Shown here: positions 9,927-23,329 of the stretch, one piece after another | How positions within the stretch are numbered: position 1 is the stretch's first letter | Layout of the letters: each line of letters starts with the position of its first letter | NCBI GenBank assembly: GCA_902596665.1 | Contig: CACJUN010000003.1 | Coordinates: forward strand, 135,756-199,755 | Length of the DNA stretch: 64,000 bases | Direction of reading: 5' to 3' | DNA from: an uncultured SAR86 cluster bacterium | GTDB taxonomy: Bacteria > Pseudomonadota > Gammaproteobacteria > Magnimaribacterales > AG-339-G14 | Made by a program: the position numbers and the translations under genes | The notes under the pieces: model-generated | What the model saw: the letters and a program-made list of their open reading frames with translations, nothing else | The model's database searches: none | Told to the model about the DNA's origin: nothing

Positions 9927-11177
9927 ATGAATAAGCCCGCAAATGCCTTTTATGCTCAATCAGGCGGAGTAACCTCAGTTATTAATGCCTCGGCTTGCGG
10001 CGTAATTGAAACTGTAAATAAATCTTCCAAAATAAATAAAGTTCTTTGCGGAAAAAATGGGATCTTAGGAGCCTTGAACGAAGAATTATTCGATACATCT
10101 AAAGAAAAGAAGTCTGAAATTGCCAAACTCAGGCAAACCCCAGGAGGAGCTTTCGGTTCTTGTCGCTTCAAACTTCAAGATCCAATAAAGCAAAAGAAAG
10201 AATACCTCAGGTTATTTGAGGTTTTTAAAGCCCACAACATTGAGTACTTTTTTTATAACGGTGGCGGAGACAGTCAGGACACAACGTTTAAGATTTCAAA
10301 GATGGCCAAGGAACTTAAACTGCCTTTAACTTGTATTGGCATTCCTAAAACTGTCGATAACGACCTACCTATAACTGATTGTTCTCCTGGTTTTGGTTCT
10401 GTTGCAAAATACGTTGCCACATCAACGCTTGAGGCAGGCTTAGATGTTAAAAGTATGTCAGAAACTTCTACAAAGGTATTTATCCTAGAGGTCATGGGAA
10501 GGCATGCGGGTTGGATTGCTGCAGCGTCAGCTTTAGCTTCAAGAAATGAAACCGATCCTCCTCACATCATCCTTATGCCAGAAGTTCCTTTTGTGAAGAA
10601 GAAATTTATAGATAAAGTTAAACAAACAGTTGCTAATGAAGGCTTCTGTGTTGTGGTGGCTTCTGAAGGAACAAGATACAAGAACGGAATGTTTTTAGCC
10701 GACTCAGGCCTTACCGATGCATTTGGTCACAAACAATTAGGTGGTGTTGCTCCGATTTTAGCGCAAATGATTTCTTCAATTGGTTTAAAAAATCATTGGG
10801 CTGTTTCAGACTACCTTCAAAGATCAGCTAGACATATATCATCAAAAACAGACCTTGATCAAGCTTATGCTGTTGGTAAAAAGGCAGTTGAATTTGCTTT
10901 ATCTGGAAAAAGTGCTGTTATGCCCGTCATCAAAAGATTAAGTGATAAACCTTATAAGTGGAAAATTGAATCAGCTTCACTTAGTAAAGTGGCAAATGTA
11001 GAGAAAACGCTTCCCAAAAGTTATATCTCTAATGATGGTTTTAGAGTCACAAACAAAGGTTTGAATTATTTGAGACCTCTCATTCAAGGAGAACCCACCA
11101 TAACCTTCAAAGATGGGATTCCTATTATTGCAAAGCTAAAAAATATTTTAGTCAAAAAGAAATTATCCAATTACTGA
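9927..11177 (+). CDS. 6-phosphofructokinase, likely pyrophosphate-dependent type
   Basis: ORF 416 aa; YNGGGDSQDTTFKI, IPKTVDNDLP, LEVMGRHAGWIAAASALA; PKTxDND and MGRHAGW are of the PPi-PFK type. Confidence 0.87.
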   Translation: MNKPANAFYAQSGGVTSVINASACGVIETVNKSSKINKVLCGKNGILGALNEELFDTSKEKKSEIAKLRQTPGGAFGSCRFKLQDPIKQKKEYLRLFEVFKAHNIEYFFYNGGGDSQDTTFKISKMAKELKLPLTCIGIPKTVDNDLPITDCSPGFGSVAKYVATSTLEAGLDVKSMSETSTKVFILEVMGRHAGWIAAASALASRNETDPPHIILMPEVPFVKKKFIDKVKQTVANEGFCVVVASEGTRYKNGMFLADSGLTDAFGHKQLGGVAPILAQMISSIGLKNHWAVSDYLQRSARHISSKTDLDQAYAVGKKAVEFALSGKSAVMPVIKRLSDKPYKWKIESASLSKVANVEKTLPKSYISNDGFRVTNKGLNYLRPLIQGEPTITFKDGIPIIAKLKNILVKKKLSNY

Positions 11178-12406
11178 TCAGTAAAAGAAAAGGTGTAATC
11201 TTCGGCCATCTGATTTCCATTAAGGTCAAAGATGTAATCCTTGCTTATTGTTACATCATAATTAGGATTGGCACCATCAACAAAAGGATTTGCTGTGATG
11301 ATAATTCCCTTTTCTCCTACTTGACCCATATAATAAGTATTTCCGCTTCCTCCTGTTCCCACTAACTTGATTGCTGGATCACCAATGCATTGACCAGGTG
11401 GAATAATATTTTCGGAGGGACATACTATTTCAATAACCTCACTAAAAGTTATTGATACGGTTGTACCAGAAGAGTTAGTTCCATCAGCTGGATTTGTAAC
11501 AATAACTGTCGGCAAAATACTATCAAGAGTCGCAGAGACAACTTTTGATTTAGCCGATTCACCTTTGTCATTATATGAGACAACGTAGTATGAATATCTT
11601 ACTCCTTCAGCTGTATCTGTATCTGAATAGGAAGAAGTAGTTAAAGTTGCTAACAAAGTAAATTCTCCTGATCCATCAGGTTTTCTGTATATCTTAAATC
11701 CTGTTTCATTGTCGCTGGCATCCGTCCAGGCAAGATCTATGCTAGTTTTTGCATTCACAGCTGTTGGTCCTGTCGGAGATGCAGGAACAGCTTCTGAAAT
11801 ATCACAAATTAAATATTTTGGGATTCCTGTAGTAGTTGAATATCTGTTTGTTAAAGACAATCTATCACTGCTTATTAAGTCGATTTCATAAACATCAACC
11901 CAATTTTCATCAACTATTCCTGGATTACTGCCTGAAACTCCTTTTATAAAAAGCATTCCATTGTATACAGAATATGTTCCGCTCGAAGAGTCATTTATCA
12001 CAAAAAAAGGGCTAGGAGATGAAGTGGAGACATTTGCAGGATATTTAACTGTATTCTCAGCCGATTGAGACTGTGTTGTTCCATCCATGCCAATGGGAGC
12101 CTTAAAATTTACCTGTGAAGAACTTAATTCCCATAGGAACCCTTTTTTTAACCAACCATCTACTTCACTAGTAGGAGGATTAAGACCAGATGCAATTGAG
12201 GAGCAATTCCAAGTTCCAAAAATATCATCTTCCTTAACTGTCCTGTTAATTTCTTCTAATGTATCGAATATTTGATTAAAAGTTTCAGCTGAAAGAATAT
12301 CGCCTTCCTTGAAATCATCGGCAACTTTTAAATCATCTGCGAAAGCAGAAAAAGAGATCACCAATGCAATTAGAGTTGGAAAAAGTTTATTTCTAAATTT
12401 TTTCAT
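11171..12406 (-). CDS. Secreted protein with fibronectin type III and C-terminal bacterial Ig-like (Big_5-type) domain
   Basis: ORF 411 aa; signal peptide MKKFRNKLFPTLIALVISFSAFA; FN3-like region AVNAKTSIDLAWTDASDNETGFKIYRKPDGSGEFTLLATLTTSSYSDTD; PTVIVTNPADGTNSSGTTVSITFSEVI. Confidence 0.75.
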   Translation of the reverse strand: MKKFRNKLFPTLIALVISFSAFADDLKVADDFKEGDILSAETFNQIFDTLEEINRTVKEDDIFGTWNCSSIASGLNPPTSEVDGWLKKGFLWELSSSQVNFKAPIGMDGTTQSQSAENTVKYPANVSTSSPSPFFVINDSSSGTYSVYNGMLFIKGVSGSNPGIVDENWVDVYEIDLISSDRLSLTNRYSTTTGIPKYLICDISEAVPASPTGPTAVNAKTSIDLAWTDASDNETGFKIYRKPDGSGEFTLLATLTTSSYSDTDTAEGVRYSYYVVSYNDKGESAKSKVVSATLDSILPTVIVTNPADGTNSSGTTVSITFSEVIEIVCPSENIIPPGQCIGDPAIKLVGTGGSGNTYYMGQVGEKGIIITANPFVDGANPNYDVTISKDYIFDLNGNQMAEDYTFSFTDQ

Positions 12407-12622
12407 TCATTCAAATCTACACTCACCAAAAGTGCATTCACCAAATCTATTTTCAATAAGTTTAGATGATGAGATGGCCTGAGTTAGATCATCTGAGGTA
12501 TTGTTATTAGTCGGTGTATTTACTGGCTGATTGTTATTTTGCTGAACGACGATGTCATTCGATGAGCCTCCGCCGCCACAGGATATTAAAAATAAAGCAA
12601 AAAAAATAACAATAATCTTCAT
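12407..12622 (-). CDS. Small lipoprotein with C-terminal GEC(T/R)F repeats; ORF track starts at 12652, start at internal Met preferred
   Basis: MKIIVIFFALFLISCGGGGSSND lipobox; low-complexity linker; ends GECTFGECRFE; stop abuts the next start. Confidence 0.65.
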   Translation of the reverse strand: MKIIVIFFALFLISCGGGGSSNDIVVQQNNNQPVNTPTNNNTSDDLTQAISSSKLIENRFGECTFGECRFE

Positions 12623-12668
12623 CAAAGAAGATTCTATTATATTCTCTAACAAATGATTAATTTAAAAG

Positions 12669-13088
12669 TTATATTTTTTTTACAACCCCAGTAAAGTTCA
12701 TTATTTTTTTTCCTTCAGAAATAATTATCCCTCCTCCGAATACCATTGATTTAGTATGTTTAGAAATTTTGGTATGAACTTCTAATAGAGATCCTATTTT
12801 TGCACCTGACATAAATTCTGATTTAAAACTTATTGTAGCTACATATTTTTCTCTTGATTCCATAGCAGCAGAGCATAAAGAATAATCAGCAATACTCATT
12901 AACATTCCTCCATGAGCAACTCCACCAGAATTACCATTCTCTGGCTTCACATAGAAAGCCATGATTAGATTTCCTTCATTATCTTTTTTATGGAACCCCT
13001 TACCGATGTGGTCAATATGATGTTCTGTTTGAAACTCAATTTCTTTATATCCTTCGGGAATAGGATAGGAATTTTTATTTGAACTCAT
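12669..13088 (-). CDS. PaaI-family hotdog thioesterase
   Basis: ORF 139 aa; GGVAHGGMLMSIADYSLCSAAM hotdog motif. Confidence 0.88.
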   Translation of the reverse strand: MSSNKNSYPIPEGYKEIEFQTEHHIDHIGKGFHKKDNEGNLIMAFYVKPENGNSGGVAHGGMLMSIADYSLCSAAMESREKYVATISFKSEFMSGAKIGSLLEVHTKISKHTKSMVFGGGIIISEGKKIMNFTGVVKKI

Positions 13089-13126
13089 ATAAACTATTTT
13101 AACCTTAAAAATTAGAGGAAATTTAA

Positions 13127-14290
13127 ATGAATTTTAATCTAACTGATGAACAAATTGAGCTTAAAGAAGCAGCGAGAAATTTTGCTCAAAATGAATTAAC
13201 TGACCTCGCCACTGAATTAGAAGAATCAGGAAGCCCTGTACCAAAAGAAGTATTAGCTAGAATTGGTGAAATGGGATTTCTTGGCATCAATACACCTGAA
13301 GAGTATGGTGGACAAGGACTTGGCAATCTTGAAGCTTTAATTATTTTAGAGGAATTTGGAAAGATCTCTTCTGCTATTGGATGGCCTGTTTTTGAAGCTA
13401 ATGCAGGTCCAATAAAATCAATTCAACACTTTGGAACTCCTGAACTAAAAGAGAAAATTCTTCCTGCAGTATGTAAAGGTGAAAAAGTTGTTGCTGTAAG
13501 CATGTCAGAACCGGGAGCTGGCACAGCATTGTCAGATTTAAAAACGAAAGCAGAAATAAAAGGTGACAAAATTGTTATAAATGGAACCAAAAGATGGTGT
13601 TCTGGCGCTGGTCACTCGGATGGGTATGTTGTTTACGCCAGAATGTCGGATGCTCCTGCTGCAAAAGGAATCGGTGCGGTCTATGTCGAGCTTGAGAGAG
13701 ATGGACTAACCTTCGGGAATAGCGAGTCACTGATGGGCTTCAGAGGCATTCCTTCTGCGGATATATATTTTGATAATGTTGAAGTGCCTATTGAAAATCT
13801 TTTAGTTGAACCTGAGGATGGATTTAAAAAGCTCATGGAAACTTTTGACCTCGAGAGATGCGGAAATGCCACAATGGCTCTTGCTCAGGCATCTGCAGCT
13901 CTAGAATACGTAACAAATTACGTTCAAGAAAGAGAACAATTTGGGAAACCTTTAGTTGATTTTCAAGCAGTGCAAATTAAGCTTGCTGACATGTTAATGA
14001 AAGTCGAAGCTGCAAGGCTTCTTATCCATAAAGCAGCTTTTAATGCTCAAAATGGTCTTCCTGATATTCTAGAATCAAGCACTGCAAAATGTTTCTCGAA
14101 TGAAATTTCTAGAGAGGTTACAACAACAGCTATGCAATTAATGGGTGGTTACGGTTATAACAAAGAATATGGAATGGAAAGAAGAGTACGAGATGCTTTT
14201 GGCTGGGGGATCGCTGGAGGAACAATCGATATCCAAAAGATAAACATTGCATCAGCAATGATCGGAAGAAGATTCAATCAAAGGAATTAA
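13127..14290 (+). CDS. Acyl-CoA dehydrogenase
   Basis: ORF 387 aa; AVSMSEPGAGTALSDLKTKA, REQFGKPLVDFQAVQIKLADM, QLMGGYGYNKEYGMERRVRDA. Confidence 0.95.
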   Translation: MNFNLTDEQIELKEAARNFAQNELTDLATELEESGSPVPKEVLARIGEMGFLGINTPEEYGGQGLGNLEALIILEEFGKISSAIGWPVFEANAGPIKSIQHFGTPELKEKILPAVCKGEKVVAVSMSEPGAGTALSDLKTKAEIKGDKIVINGTKRWCSGAGHSDGYVVYARMSDAPAAKGIGAVYVELERDGLTFGNSESLMGFRGIPSADIYFDNVEVPIENLLVEPEDGFKKLMETFDLERCGNATMALAQASAALEYVTNYVQEREQFGKPLVDFQAVQIKLADMLMKVEAARLLIHKAAFNAQNGLPDILESSTAKCFSNEISREVTTTAMQLMGGYGYNKEYGMERRVRDAFGWGIAGGTIDIQKINIASAMIGRRFNQRN

Positions 14291-14787
14291 TTCTTAAATT
14301 CGTGAACTCGAAGATCTTCTATATGTGACTGAAGCATTTCGATTAATTCTTCCTTTTCTTCCTCTGTCAGAAATTCGCCAATTGGAATCTTTTCTCCTTT
14401 TGAGGAGATAACAATTTGTAAAGGATACCAACGATGTGAAGGTCTTTCGATAAACACATAAGACCACTGTCGTATCAACTCTTTAAATACTTCTGGTTTT
14501 TTAATACCTTTTTCAATTATTAATTTATCAAAAGAAAGTTTTATGACTTCTTGTCTGTTATTTCTTTTAGATATGTACCAAATTGCTATTGTAACCACTA
14601 GAATTTCTAGCCCAGCGAAGGGCAAGATAATCGGCGCGCCCGCAACGGCAAAAGTTATGGCTATGACTAAAATTGGAAAGGAAACAAAAAACAAAAATAA
14701 TAAATTACCTCCCCAAGACAAAGAATTATTTGGGGAAAGCGTTATTTGAAAACTGTTATTAGCATCAATCTTTTCAGAAACAATCAT
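14287..14787 (-). CDS. DUF2244-like membrane protein
   Basis: ORF 166 aa; two TM helices near the N-terminus followed by a basic/aromatic domain; pattern recognition only. Confidence 0.6.
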   Translation of the reverse strand: MIVSEKIDANNSFQITLSPNNSLSWGGNLLFLFFVSFPILVIAITFAVAGAPIILPFAGLEILVVTIAIWYISKRNNRQEVIKLSFDKLIIEKGIKKPEVFKELIRQWSYVFIERPSHRWYPLQIVISSKGEKIPIGEFLTEEEKEELIEMLQSHIEDLRVHEFKN

Positions 14788-14857
14788 AAGAGTTAAATTG
14801 AATAATACTTATTAAGGCTTACAATTATGCCAATTTTAATAAAAATTAAATTTATAA

Positions 14858-16048
14858 ATGGATATTAGTTCTAATGATAGATCGGCATTGATGCCGAATT
14901 ATTCCTTTCCAGACTTGATTCCAGAAAAAGCTTTGGGTTCAAGACTTTGGGATGAAAATGGAAAAGAATATATAGATTTTGGTGGAGGTATTGCAGTTAC
15001 TTCTTTGGGCCACTGTCATCCCGTTCTCATGAAATCCATGGAAGAACAGTCCAAAAAACTTTGGCATGTAAGTAATTATCTTCTAAGCAAACCTGCAAAA
15101 GAACTAGGCCAAAAAATAGCTTCAAAAAGTTTTGCCGATAAAGTTCTTTTTAGCAACTCAGGTAATGAAGCAAATGAAGCTGCAATCAAATTAGCTAGAA
15201 AATATTTCTTTGAAAAAGGTGATGAAGAAAAATATGAGATCTTATCGTTTACGAATTCATTTCATGGAAGATCTCTCGCAAATATAACTTTAGGAGATTC
15301 AGAATTCCATCAAACTGGCTTTGGTCCGTTACCAAAAGGGTTTATAAAAGCTGAATTCAATAATATTGAAGATGTTAAGAAGAAAGTGTCTAACAAAACT
15401 GCAGCAATAATAGTTGAATTAATTCAAGGTGAAGCGGGAGTAATAAGTGCACAAAATGACTTCGTTGAGGCTCTCAGAAATATCTGTAATGAAAATGATA
15501 TTCTTCTTATTTTTGATGAAGTTCAAAGTGGAATTGGTAGAACAGGAACTTTATTTGCTTATCAAGGTTATGGAGTGATGCCAGACATTCTTACATTAGC
15601 AAAGGGGCTTGGAGGTGGTTTGCCTATTGCCGCAACAATTACCACAACTGATATAGCTAATTGTATGCAACCTGGAACTCACGGAAGCACATTTGGAGGT
15701 AATCCAGTCTCTTGTGCAGTTGCCTCAAAATTAATAGATATTGTAGATGACAAAAAATTATTATCTGGAGTAATGGAGAAAACAATTAAGTTTATTGATC
15801 ATTTACAAAATTTATCTAAAAAGTACGATTTTTTTTCAGACATAAGATCAGCTGGTTTGTGGATTGCTGCTGATATGAAGCAAACAGCCTCAAAAGAATT
15901 TTTATCTAGAAGTTATGAGGAAGGTCTTCTTTTGGTATCAGCAAATGGTGAAAGCACTTTAAGATTCGCGCCTTCTCTGATTATCAGCGACCAGGAGATA
16001 GAAGAAGGATTTTCAAAACTAGAAAAAGTTATAAAATCTTTTTGCTAG
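14858..16048 (+). CDS. argD: Acetylornithine aminotransferase family (class III PLP)
   Basis: ORF 396 aa; [56 protein letters not shown]. Confidence 0.92.
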   Translation: MDISSNDRSALMPNYSFPDLIPEKALGSRLWDENGKEYIDFGGGIAVTSLGHCHPVLMKSMEEQSKKLWHVSNYLLSKPAKELGQKIASKSFADKVLFSNSGNEANEAAIKLARKYFFEKGDEEKYEILSFTNSFHGRSLANITLGDSEFHQTGFGPLPKGFIKAEFNNIEDVKKKVSNKTAAIIVELIQGEAGVISAQNDFVEALRNICNENDILLIFDEVQSGIGRTGTLFAYQGYGVMPDILTLAKGLGGGLPIAATITTTDIANCMQPGTHGSTFGGNPVSCAVASKLIDIVDDKKLLSGVMEKTIKFIDHLQNLSKKYDFFSDIRSAGLWIAADMKQTASKEFLSRSYEEGLLLVSANGESTLRFAPSLIISDQEIEEGFSKLEKVIKSFC

Positions 16049-18273
16049 TCCTTTGGAATAATTTCGGTCCTATTGATTTTTCTGAAGCCTTTTGGAAGAA
16101 AATTTCCCTTTCTCCCTCTTGCACCAACGAAGTTATTTAAGTCTTTTGATTTTATTTCAAAGTGTTGCTTGCCACTAAATATTTTTAATGAGTCATTTTG
16201 GCCAAGAGCATTAGCAAAAATAACTTTATCTTCTTCTGACGCATAAAGTTTTTTATCAATCCCAATTAATTTATTCCCTTTTCCTCTAGCTAGAACAGGA
16301 ATATCTCCTATATCAATTACTAATAATTTTCCTGCCGACGTAACAAGAGCTATTTTCTCATCAGTTTCACTTACCTCTATAGGTTTAATGGGGTTTGAAT
16401 CTTTAACATTTAAAGCTGATTTACCAGATCTATTTTTTGTGAAGATATCTTCAATTTTAGTCAAGAAGCCATATCCAAGATCGGACATCAAAAGCAGCTT
16501 CTGATCAGCTGGACCTGCAATAACGCCTTTAAAACTTGAGCCTGAAGGTGCATTAATTTTTCCTGAAACCGGTTCTCCTTGTCCTCTGGCGGATGGTAAT
16601 TTATGGATAGGTAAAGAATAGGATTTTCCTGAGTTATCAATGATCACTACAGATTCACTGTTTCTGCCTTTACTTGCTGAAAGAAAACTATCGCCTTCTC
16701 TGTATTGCAAGCTTTCAGGATCAATGTCGTGTCCCTTAGCTGCTCTGATCCATCCTTTTTCTGATAACACGACCGTCATAGGATCATTAGAAATAAGATC
16801 TAACTCATCAAATGCTTTTGCAGAAACTCCTTCTCCATAAAAACTTTTTCGTTCATCGCCATATTCTTCTGAGTCAGCTTTAAGTTCTTTTTTGATGAGA
16901 GTTTTCAGTCTAGACGAAGATTTTAGGTATGCCTCTAACTCTTTTTTTTCTGAGGCTAGATCCTCTTGTTCAGTTTTTATAGATATCTCTTCAAGTTTTG
17001 CTAGTTGTCTGAGACGTATATCCAGAATTGCATTAGCTTGTAGATCTGAAAGCTTAAATTTTTTCATTAAAGTCTTTTTTGGATCGTCTTCGTTTCTGAT
17101 GATATTTATTATTTCATCAAGGTTTAAATACGCTATAAGAAGGCCTTTTAAGATGTGCAGTCTGTCATCAACCCAGTCAAGCCTATGTTGTATCCTCCTC
17201 TTTACAGTCTCTGTCCTGAACTTAATCCATTCCTTCAGAATTCCTTTGAGGTCAAATACTTTGGGCTTACCATCAAGGCCGATAGCATTTATGTTTACAC
17301 GTGTATTTTTTTGTAGCTCAGTTGTTGCGAATAAATGAGACATTAACGCATCTTTATCAACACGATTTGATCTTGGAACAATTACGATTCGTACTGGATT
17401 ATGTTCGTCTCCTTCATCTCTTATATCTTCGATCATTGAAAGCTTTTTAGAATCAATCTGTGCAGCAATTTGTTCAACTGCTTTCATGGAAGAGACTTGA
17501 TACGGAAGAGAATTTATGACGATATTTCCATCCTCTACATCAAACGTTGATCTTAAAGTAATGGATCCTCTTCCAGTTTCATATATTTCTAAAACCTCTT
17601 CTTCGGAATTCATAATCTGAGCCGAAGTAGGATAGTCTGGCGCTGAAATATCTTTCATCAATTCTTTATTTGAAAGTTTTGGACTATCAATTAAAGAAAT
17701 CACACCATTAACAATCTCTTTTAGATTATGCGGCGGTATATCTGTTGCCATCCCAACTGCAATTCCAGAAGCACCATTTAATAAAACATTTGGAAGTCTA
17801 TCCGGAAGAAATTTTGGCTCAATCAGAGTTCCATCAAAGTTTGGTATCCAGTCAACTGTTCCTTGTGACGCCTCATCAAGAAGTGATTGGGCGTATGCAG
17901 ACAACCTACATTCCGTATACCTCATAGCAGCAAAACTTTTTGGATCATCTAACGATCCCCAATTTCCCTGTCCTTCTAACAAAGGATATCTGGTTGAAAA
18001 GTTTTGAGCTAACAGGACCATTGCTTCATAGGCTGCAGAGTCACCATGCGGATGGAACTTTCCTATTACATCTCCTACAGTTCTAGCACTTTTTTTAAAT
18101 TTAGAGCTGGATTTAAGCCCCAATTCAGACATTGCATAAATAATCCTTCTTTGTACTGGCTTTAACCCATCCCCTATAAAAGGTAATGCCCTATCAAGAA
18201 TGACGTACATCGAATATTCCAAGTACGCTTTTTCAGCATAATTGAAAAATGGCAGATCACTTTCTTTACTCAT
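16045..18273 (-). CDS. parC: DNA topoisomerase IV subunit A
   Basis: ORF 742 aa; [41 protein letters not shown] catalytic Tyr; adjacent parE. Confidence 0.96.
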   Translation of the reverse strand: MSKESDLPFFNYAEKAYLEYSMYVILDRALPFIGDGLKPVQRRIIYAMSELGLKSSSKFKKSARTVGDVIGKFHPHGDSAAYEAMVLLAQNFSTRYPLLEGQGNWGSLDDPKSFAAMRYTECRLSAYAQSLLDEASQGTVDWIPNFDGTLIEPKFLPDRLPNVLLNGASGIAVGMATDIPPHNLKEIVNGVISLIDSPKLSNKELMKDISAPDYPTSAQIMNSEEEVLEIYETGRGSITLRSTFDVEDGNIVINSLPYQVSSMKAVEQIAAQIDSKKLSMIEDIRDEGDEHNPVRIVIVPRSNRVDKDALMSHLFATTELQKNTRVNINAIGLDGKPKVFDLKGILKEWIKFRTETVKRRIQHRLDWVDDRLHILKGLLIAYLNLDEIINIIRNEDDPKKTLMKKFKLSDLQANAILDIRLRQLAKLEEISIKTEQEDLASEKKELEAYLKSSSRLKTLIKKELKADSEEYGDERKSFYGEGVSAKAFDELDLISNDPMTVVLSEKGWIRAAKGHDIDPESLQYREGDSFLSASKGRNSESVVIIDNSGKSYSLPIHKLPSARGQGEPVSGKINAPSGSSFKGVIAGPADQKLLLMSDLGYGFLTKIEDIFTKNRSGKSALNVKDSNPIKPIEVSETDEKIALVTSAGKLLVIDIGDIPVLARGKGNKLIGIDKKLYASEEDKVIFANALGQNDSLKIFSGKQHFEIKSKDLNNFVGARGRKGNFLPKGFRKINRTEIIPKD

Positions 18274-20156
18274 TCTCCTTTGCTTAAAGTAGCTAGATTT
18301 CCTTTATCCTCTAACCAAGTTTTTCTATCCGCTGCTCTTTTTTTAGAGAGCAACATATCCATCATAGATATTGATTTTGTAGGCTGATCTAGTGTTAATT
18401 TTACTAGTTTTCTTGAGTCTTTAATCATTGTAGTTTCTCTTAGCTGACCTGGATTCATTTCTCCTAAACCTTTAAATCTTTGCACTTCAATTTTCTTTGA
18501 TTTATTTTTTTTGCCTAACTGTTTCACCAAATCATCTTTTTCTTCGTCATCAAGGGCATAAAAAACTTCTTTCCCTTGGTCAACTCGATACAGAGGAGGT
18601 TGCGCGACAAAAACTTTTCCAGCCTCAACAAGAGGTCTGAAATGTCTCAAAAATAAAGCACACAATAGTGTTGCTATATGCGCACCGTCAGAATCAGCAT
18701 CGGCAAGAATACAAACTTTCCCATAACGAAGACCGTCTAAATCGCTGCATCCCGGCTCTAAACCAAGAGCAAGAGAGATATCTTTTACCTCTTGAGACTG
18801 AGTAATGGAGCCTGTATCAACTTCCCAAGTATTTAATATCTTTCCTTTTAAAGACATTACAGCTTGAAAGTTCCTATCTCTAGCTTGCTTGGCTGATCCT
18901 CCTGCTGACTCTCCCTCAACTAAGAAAAGCTCAGTTTCATCATCATCTGTGGAAACACAATCTGTAAGTTTTCCAGGCAAAGTTGGTCCTTTTGTAATTT
19001 TCTTTCTTTCAACTTTTTTTACTTGCTTTGACCTTTCTTGAGCATTATCGATGCTTAGTAGAGCAATTTTTTCTGCCGCCTCTGTTTCTTGATTCAACCA
19101 TAATGAAAAAGCATCTTTAATTATTGAAGTAGCAGTGGCTTGAAAATCTTTAGAAGATAACTTTTCTTTCGTTTGCCCAGTAAACTGAGGATCCTTTATC
19201 TTTGCGGATAAAATAAAAGAGCAATCTTTCATAACATCTTCCTGAGTCAATTTGATTCCTTTCGGAATTAAGTTTCTTAGTGAACAAAACTCTCTTATGG
19301 ATTCTGTAACACCAGACCTCAATCCTGCTTCATGAGTTCCTCCTTCGATGGTAGGAATTAAATTGACATAACTTTCCGTAAGAATTTTATTTGACCAGGC
19401 TACAGCCCAACTAAGGCCTTGCTCTCCGTCAGAGAATTCTCCTTCTACTGGATCGTTAGGTAATAATTCTGAATCAAGAGATTTTTTTAAATAATCTCCC
19501 AAGCCATCGACGAAACACCACGTTTCTTTTTCATTAGCAATCTTATCTGTGAAATTTATGGTCAAACCTGAACAAAGAACAGCTTTTGCCTTCAGGGAAT
19601 ACTTTAAATTTTTTACTGATATTTTTGTGGTATCGAGAAATGCTTCATCAGGGTAAAAGGTAATCTTAGTACCGGTGTTCCTTTGGCCAACAGAATCAAT
19701 TACTTTGAGTGGTTTAGAGATTTCACCGCCTTTGAATTGAATTTCATGTTTTTTTCCATCCCTTTTGATTTCAGCATTTAATTTTTTAGACAATGCGTTA
19801 ACAACTGAAACTCCAACACCATGAAGCCCTCCCGAGAAGGTGTAATCCTTATTGGTAAATTTTGCACCTGCATGCAACCTAGTGAAAATTAACTCAACGC
19901 CTGGAACCTTCTCTTCTGGATGTATATCTACTGGCATGCCCCTGCCATCATCTTCAACTGTAATAGATCCATCCTTCGAAAGAAGAACTGATATTTGTTT
20001 AGCATGTCCTGCAAGTGCCTCATCAACGCTGTTATCTACAACTTCTGCGATAAGGTGATTTGGATTGGAAGTATCTGTGTACATTCCTGGTCTTTTTCTA
20101 ACGGGCTCAAGACCAGAGAGTACCTCAATTGATTCGGATGTATACTCCTTTGCCAC
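18270..20156 (-). CDS. parE: DNA topoisomerase IV subunit B
   Basis: ORF 628 aa; GHKL ATPase [48 protein letters not shown]. Confidence 0.96.
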   Translation of the reverse strand: MAKEYTSESIEVLSGLEPVRKRPGMYTDTSNPNHLIAEVVDNSVDEALAGHAKQISVLLSKDGSITVEDDGRGMPVDIHPEEKVPGVELIFTRLHAGAKFTNKDYTFSGGLHGVGVSVVNALSKKLNAEIKRDGKKHEIQFKGGEISKPLKVIDSVGQRNTGTKITFYPDEAFLDTTKISVKNLKYSLKAKAVLCSGLTINFTDKIANEKETWCFVDGLGDYLKKSLDSELLPNDPVEGEFSDGEQGLSWAVAWSNKILTESYVNLIPTIEGGTHEAGLRSGVTESIREFCSLRNLIPKGIKLTQEDVMKDCSFILSAKIKDPQFTGQTKEKLSSKDFQATATSIIKDAFSLWLNQETEAAEKIALLSIDNAQERSKQVKKVERKKITKGPTLPGKLTDCVSTDDDETELFLVEGESAGGSAKQARDRNFQAVMSLKGKILNTWEVDTGSITQSQEVKDISLALGLEPGCSDLDGLRYGKVCILADADSDGAHIATLLCALFLRHFRPLVEAGKVFVAQPPLYRVDQGKEVFYALDDEEKDDLVKQLGKKNKSKKIEVQRFKGLGEMNPGQLRETTMIKDSRKLVKLTLDQPTKSISMMDMLLSKKRAADRKTWLEDKGNLATLSKGE

Positions 20157-20168
20157 TATTTCTTGTCT

Positions 20169-21935
<1,767 letters not shown>

Positions 21936-22012
21936 CTATATTTTATAGCATAATGCCTCTCAAAAAATTATTATGAAGATAACTTTTAAAAAAATATCAA
22001 GATATTCTTAAA

Positions 22013-23326
22013 ATGAAAATTTTTATCTTTTCTTTTTTCTTACTATTTTTAACAGCACCAGCTTTTAGTAAAACTTTATCTGAAATATATGAAATTGCCT
22101 TGGAAGAAGATCCTCAATTAAAAATAGCAGAGGCAACATTTAGAGCTAACAAAGAAATTAAAGAACAAACATTAGCTGGCCTTCTACCATCAATTACTAC
22201 AAGTGCATCAACTACCTGGAACAATAGCTTCATTGATAATAATAAAACAGATGAATATAACTCATTTGGCTATTCCTTGAGATTGAGTCAACCGATTATT
22301 AGAGTTGATAGATGGTTTCAGTTTGCCAGCGGTAAGGCCTTAACAGAAAGTGCCGCTGCTCAATTTCTTTTGTCTCAACAGCAAATGATTTTTAGAGTTG
22401 CGCAAGCTTATTTTGGTTTGTTAAAAGCTCAAAATAACTTGGAGACAGCGGTATCAGAAGAAAGAGCTCTAAAAAAACAATTAGATAGAGCGAAAAGATT
22501 GTTTGAAGAAAACATATCCCCAATTACAGATTTTCAAGAAACCCAAGCTTTCTATGATTTATCAAGAGTTTCAAGGATTGCGTCCGAAGGTCAGTTAGAA
22601 GTTGCAAGAGAAATATTAATAGCCTTAGTCAACGAGGCGCCTGAGATATCTGATTTATTGGATTATCCATTCGGTAAAGTATTAGTTGATGATCAAGATG
22701 AATGGGTAAGAATTGGTCTCGTAAATAGTAATGTTTTAAAAACTGCTAAGCTATCTGAAAGGGCTGCTCAAAACAACGCAAAGGCGAGCATTGGTGGTCA
22801 TATCCCAAATATTGATCTAGTTGGAACTCTCAATAGTAGTACCTCTTATCAAGGAAGATTCGGCGGCTTTATTGAAAATCCTCTCTTGGGTTTAGAAACA
22901 GAATCAAATAATTATTCAATACAATTTAGCTGGCCGCTCGTTGCAGGAGGCATTGCTCATTCAAAAAGAAGAGAAGCATATGCCAATTATGATAAGGCAA
23001 AAGAGCAGACCAAATTCACTACAAGAAGTGTTATTCAGGACATAAAATCAAAACACTCATCTCTCTTAACTGCGAAAGCTAATGTCCAAGCGCGAGAACA
23101 AGCTTTCAAATCAGCTGAATCAGCTTTAATTGCTACTGAGTACGGTTTTGAGGCAAATACGAGAAATATAATTGACCTTTTGAATGCTCAAAGAAATGTT
23201 TTTGCTGCTGAAAGAGATTACGCTTCTGCGAAATACGACTTTATCCTCTCTGATTTTGGTTTAAAACTTTCTGCAGGTACTCTTTCACCACAGGATCTTT
23301 ATAACCTAGATGAGTTTATGAATTAA
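22013..23326 (+). CDS. tolC: TolC-family outer membrane efflux protein
   Basis: ORF 437 aa; signal peptide; LSEIYEIALEEDPQLKIAEA; NIIDLLNAQRNVFAAERDYASAKYDFILS. Confidence 0.93.
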   Translation: MKIFIFSFFLLFLTAPAFSKTLSEIYEIALEEDPQLKIAEATFRANKEIKEQTLAGLLPSITTSASTTWNNSFIDNNKTDEYNSFGYSLRLSQPIIRVDRWFQFASGKALTESAAAQFLLSQQQMIFRVAQAYFGLLKAQNNLETAVSEERALKKQLDRAKRLFEENISPITDFQETQAFYDLSRVSRIASEGQLEVAREILIALVNEAPEISDLLDYPFGKVLVDDQDEWVRIGLVNSNVLKTAKLSERAAQNNAKASIGGHIPNIDLVGTLNSSTSYQGRFGGFIENPLLGLETESNNYSIQFSWPLVAGGIAHSKRREAYANYDKAKEQTKFTTRSVIQDIKSKHSSLLTAKANVQAREQAFKSAESALIATEYGFEANTRNIIDLLNAQRNVFAAERDYASAKYDFILSDFGLKLSAGTLSPQDLYNLDEFMN

Positions 23327-23329
23327 TTC

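Noticed and set aside
16892-17338. 148-aa plus-strand ORF inside parC
   Set aside because: Ser/Leu/Phe-rich antisense translation typical of a shadow ORF in AT-rich DNA.
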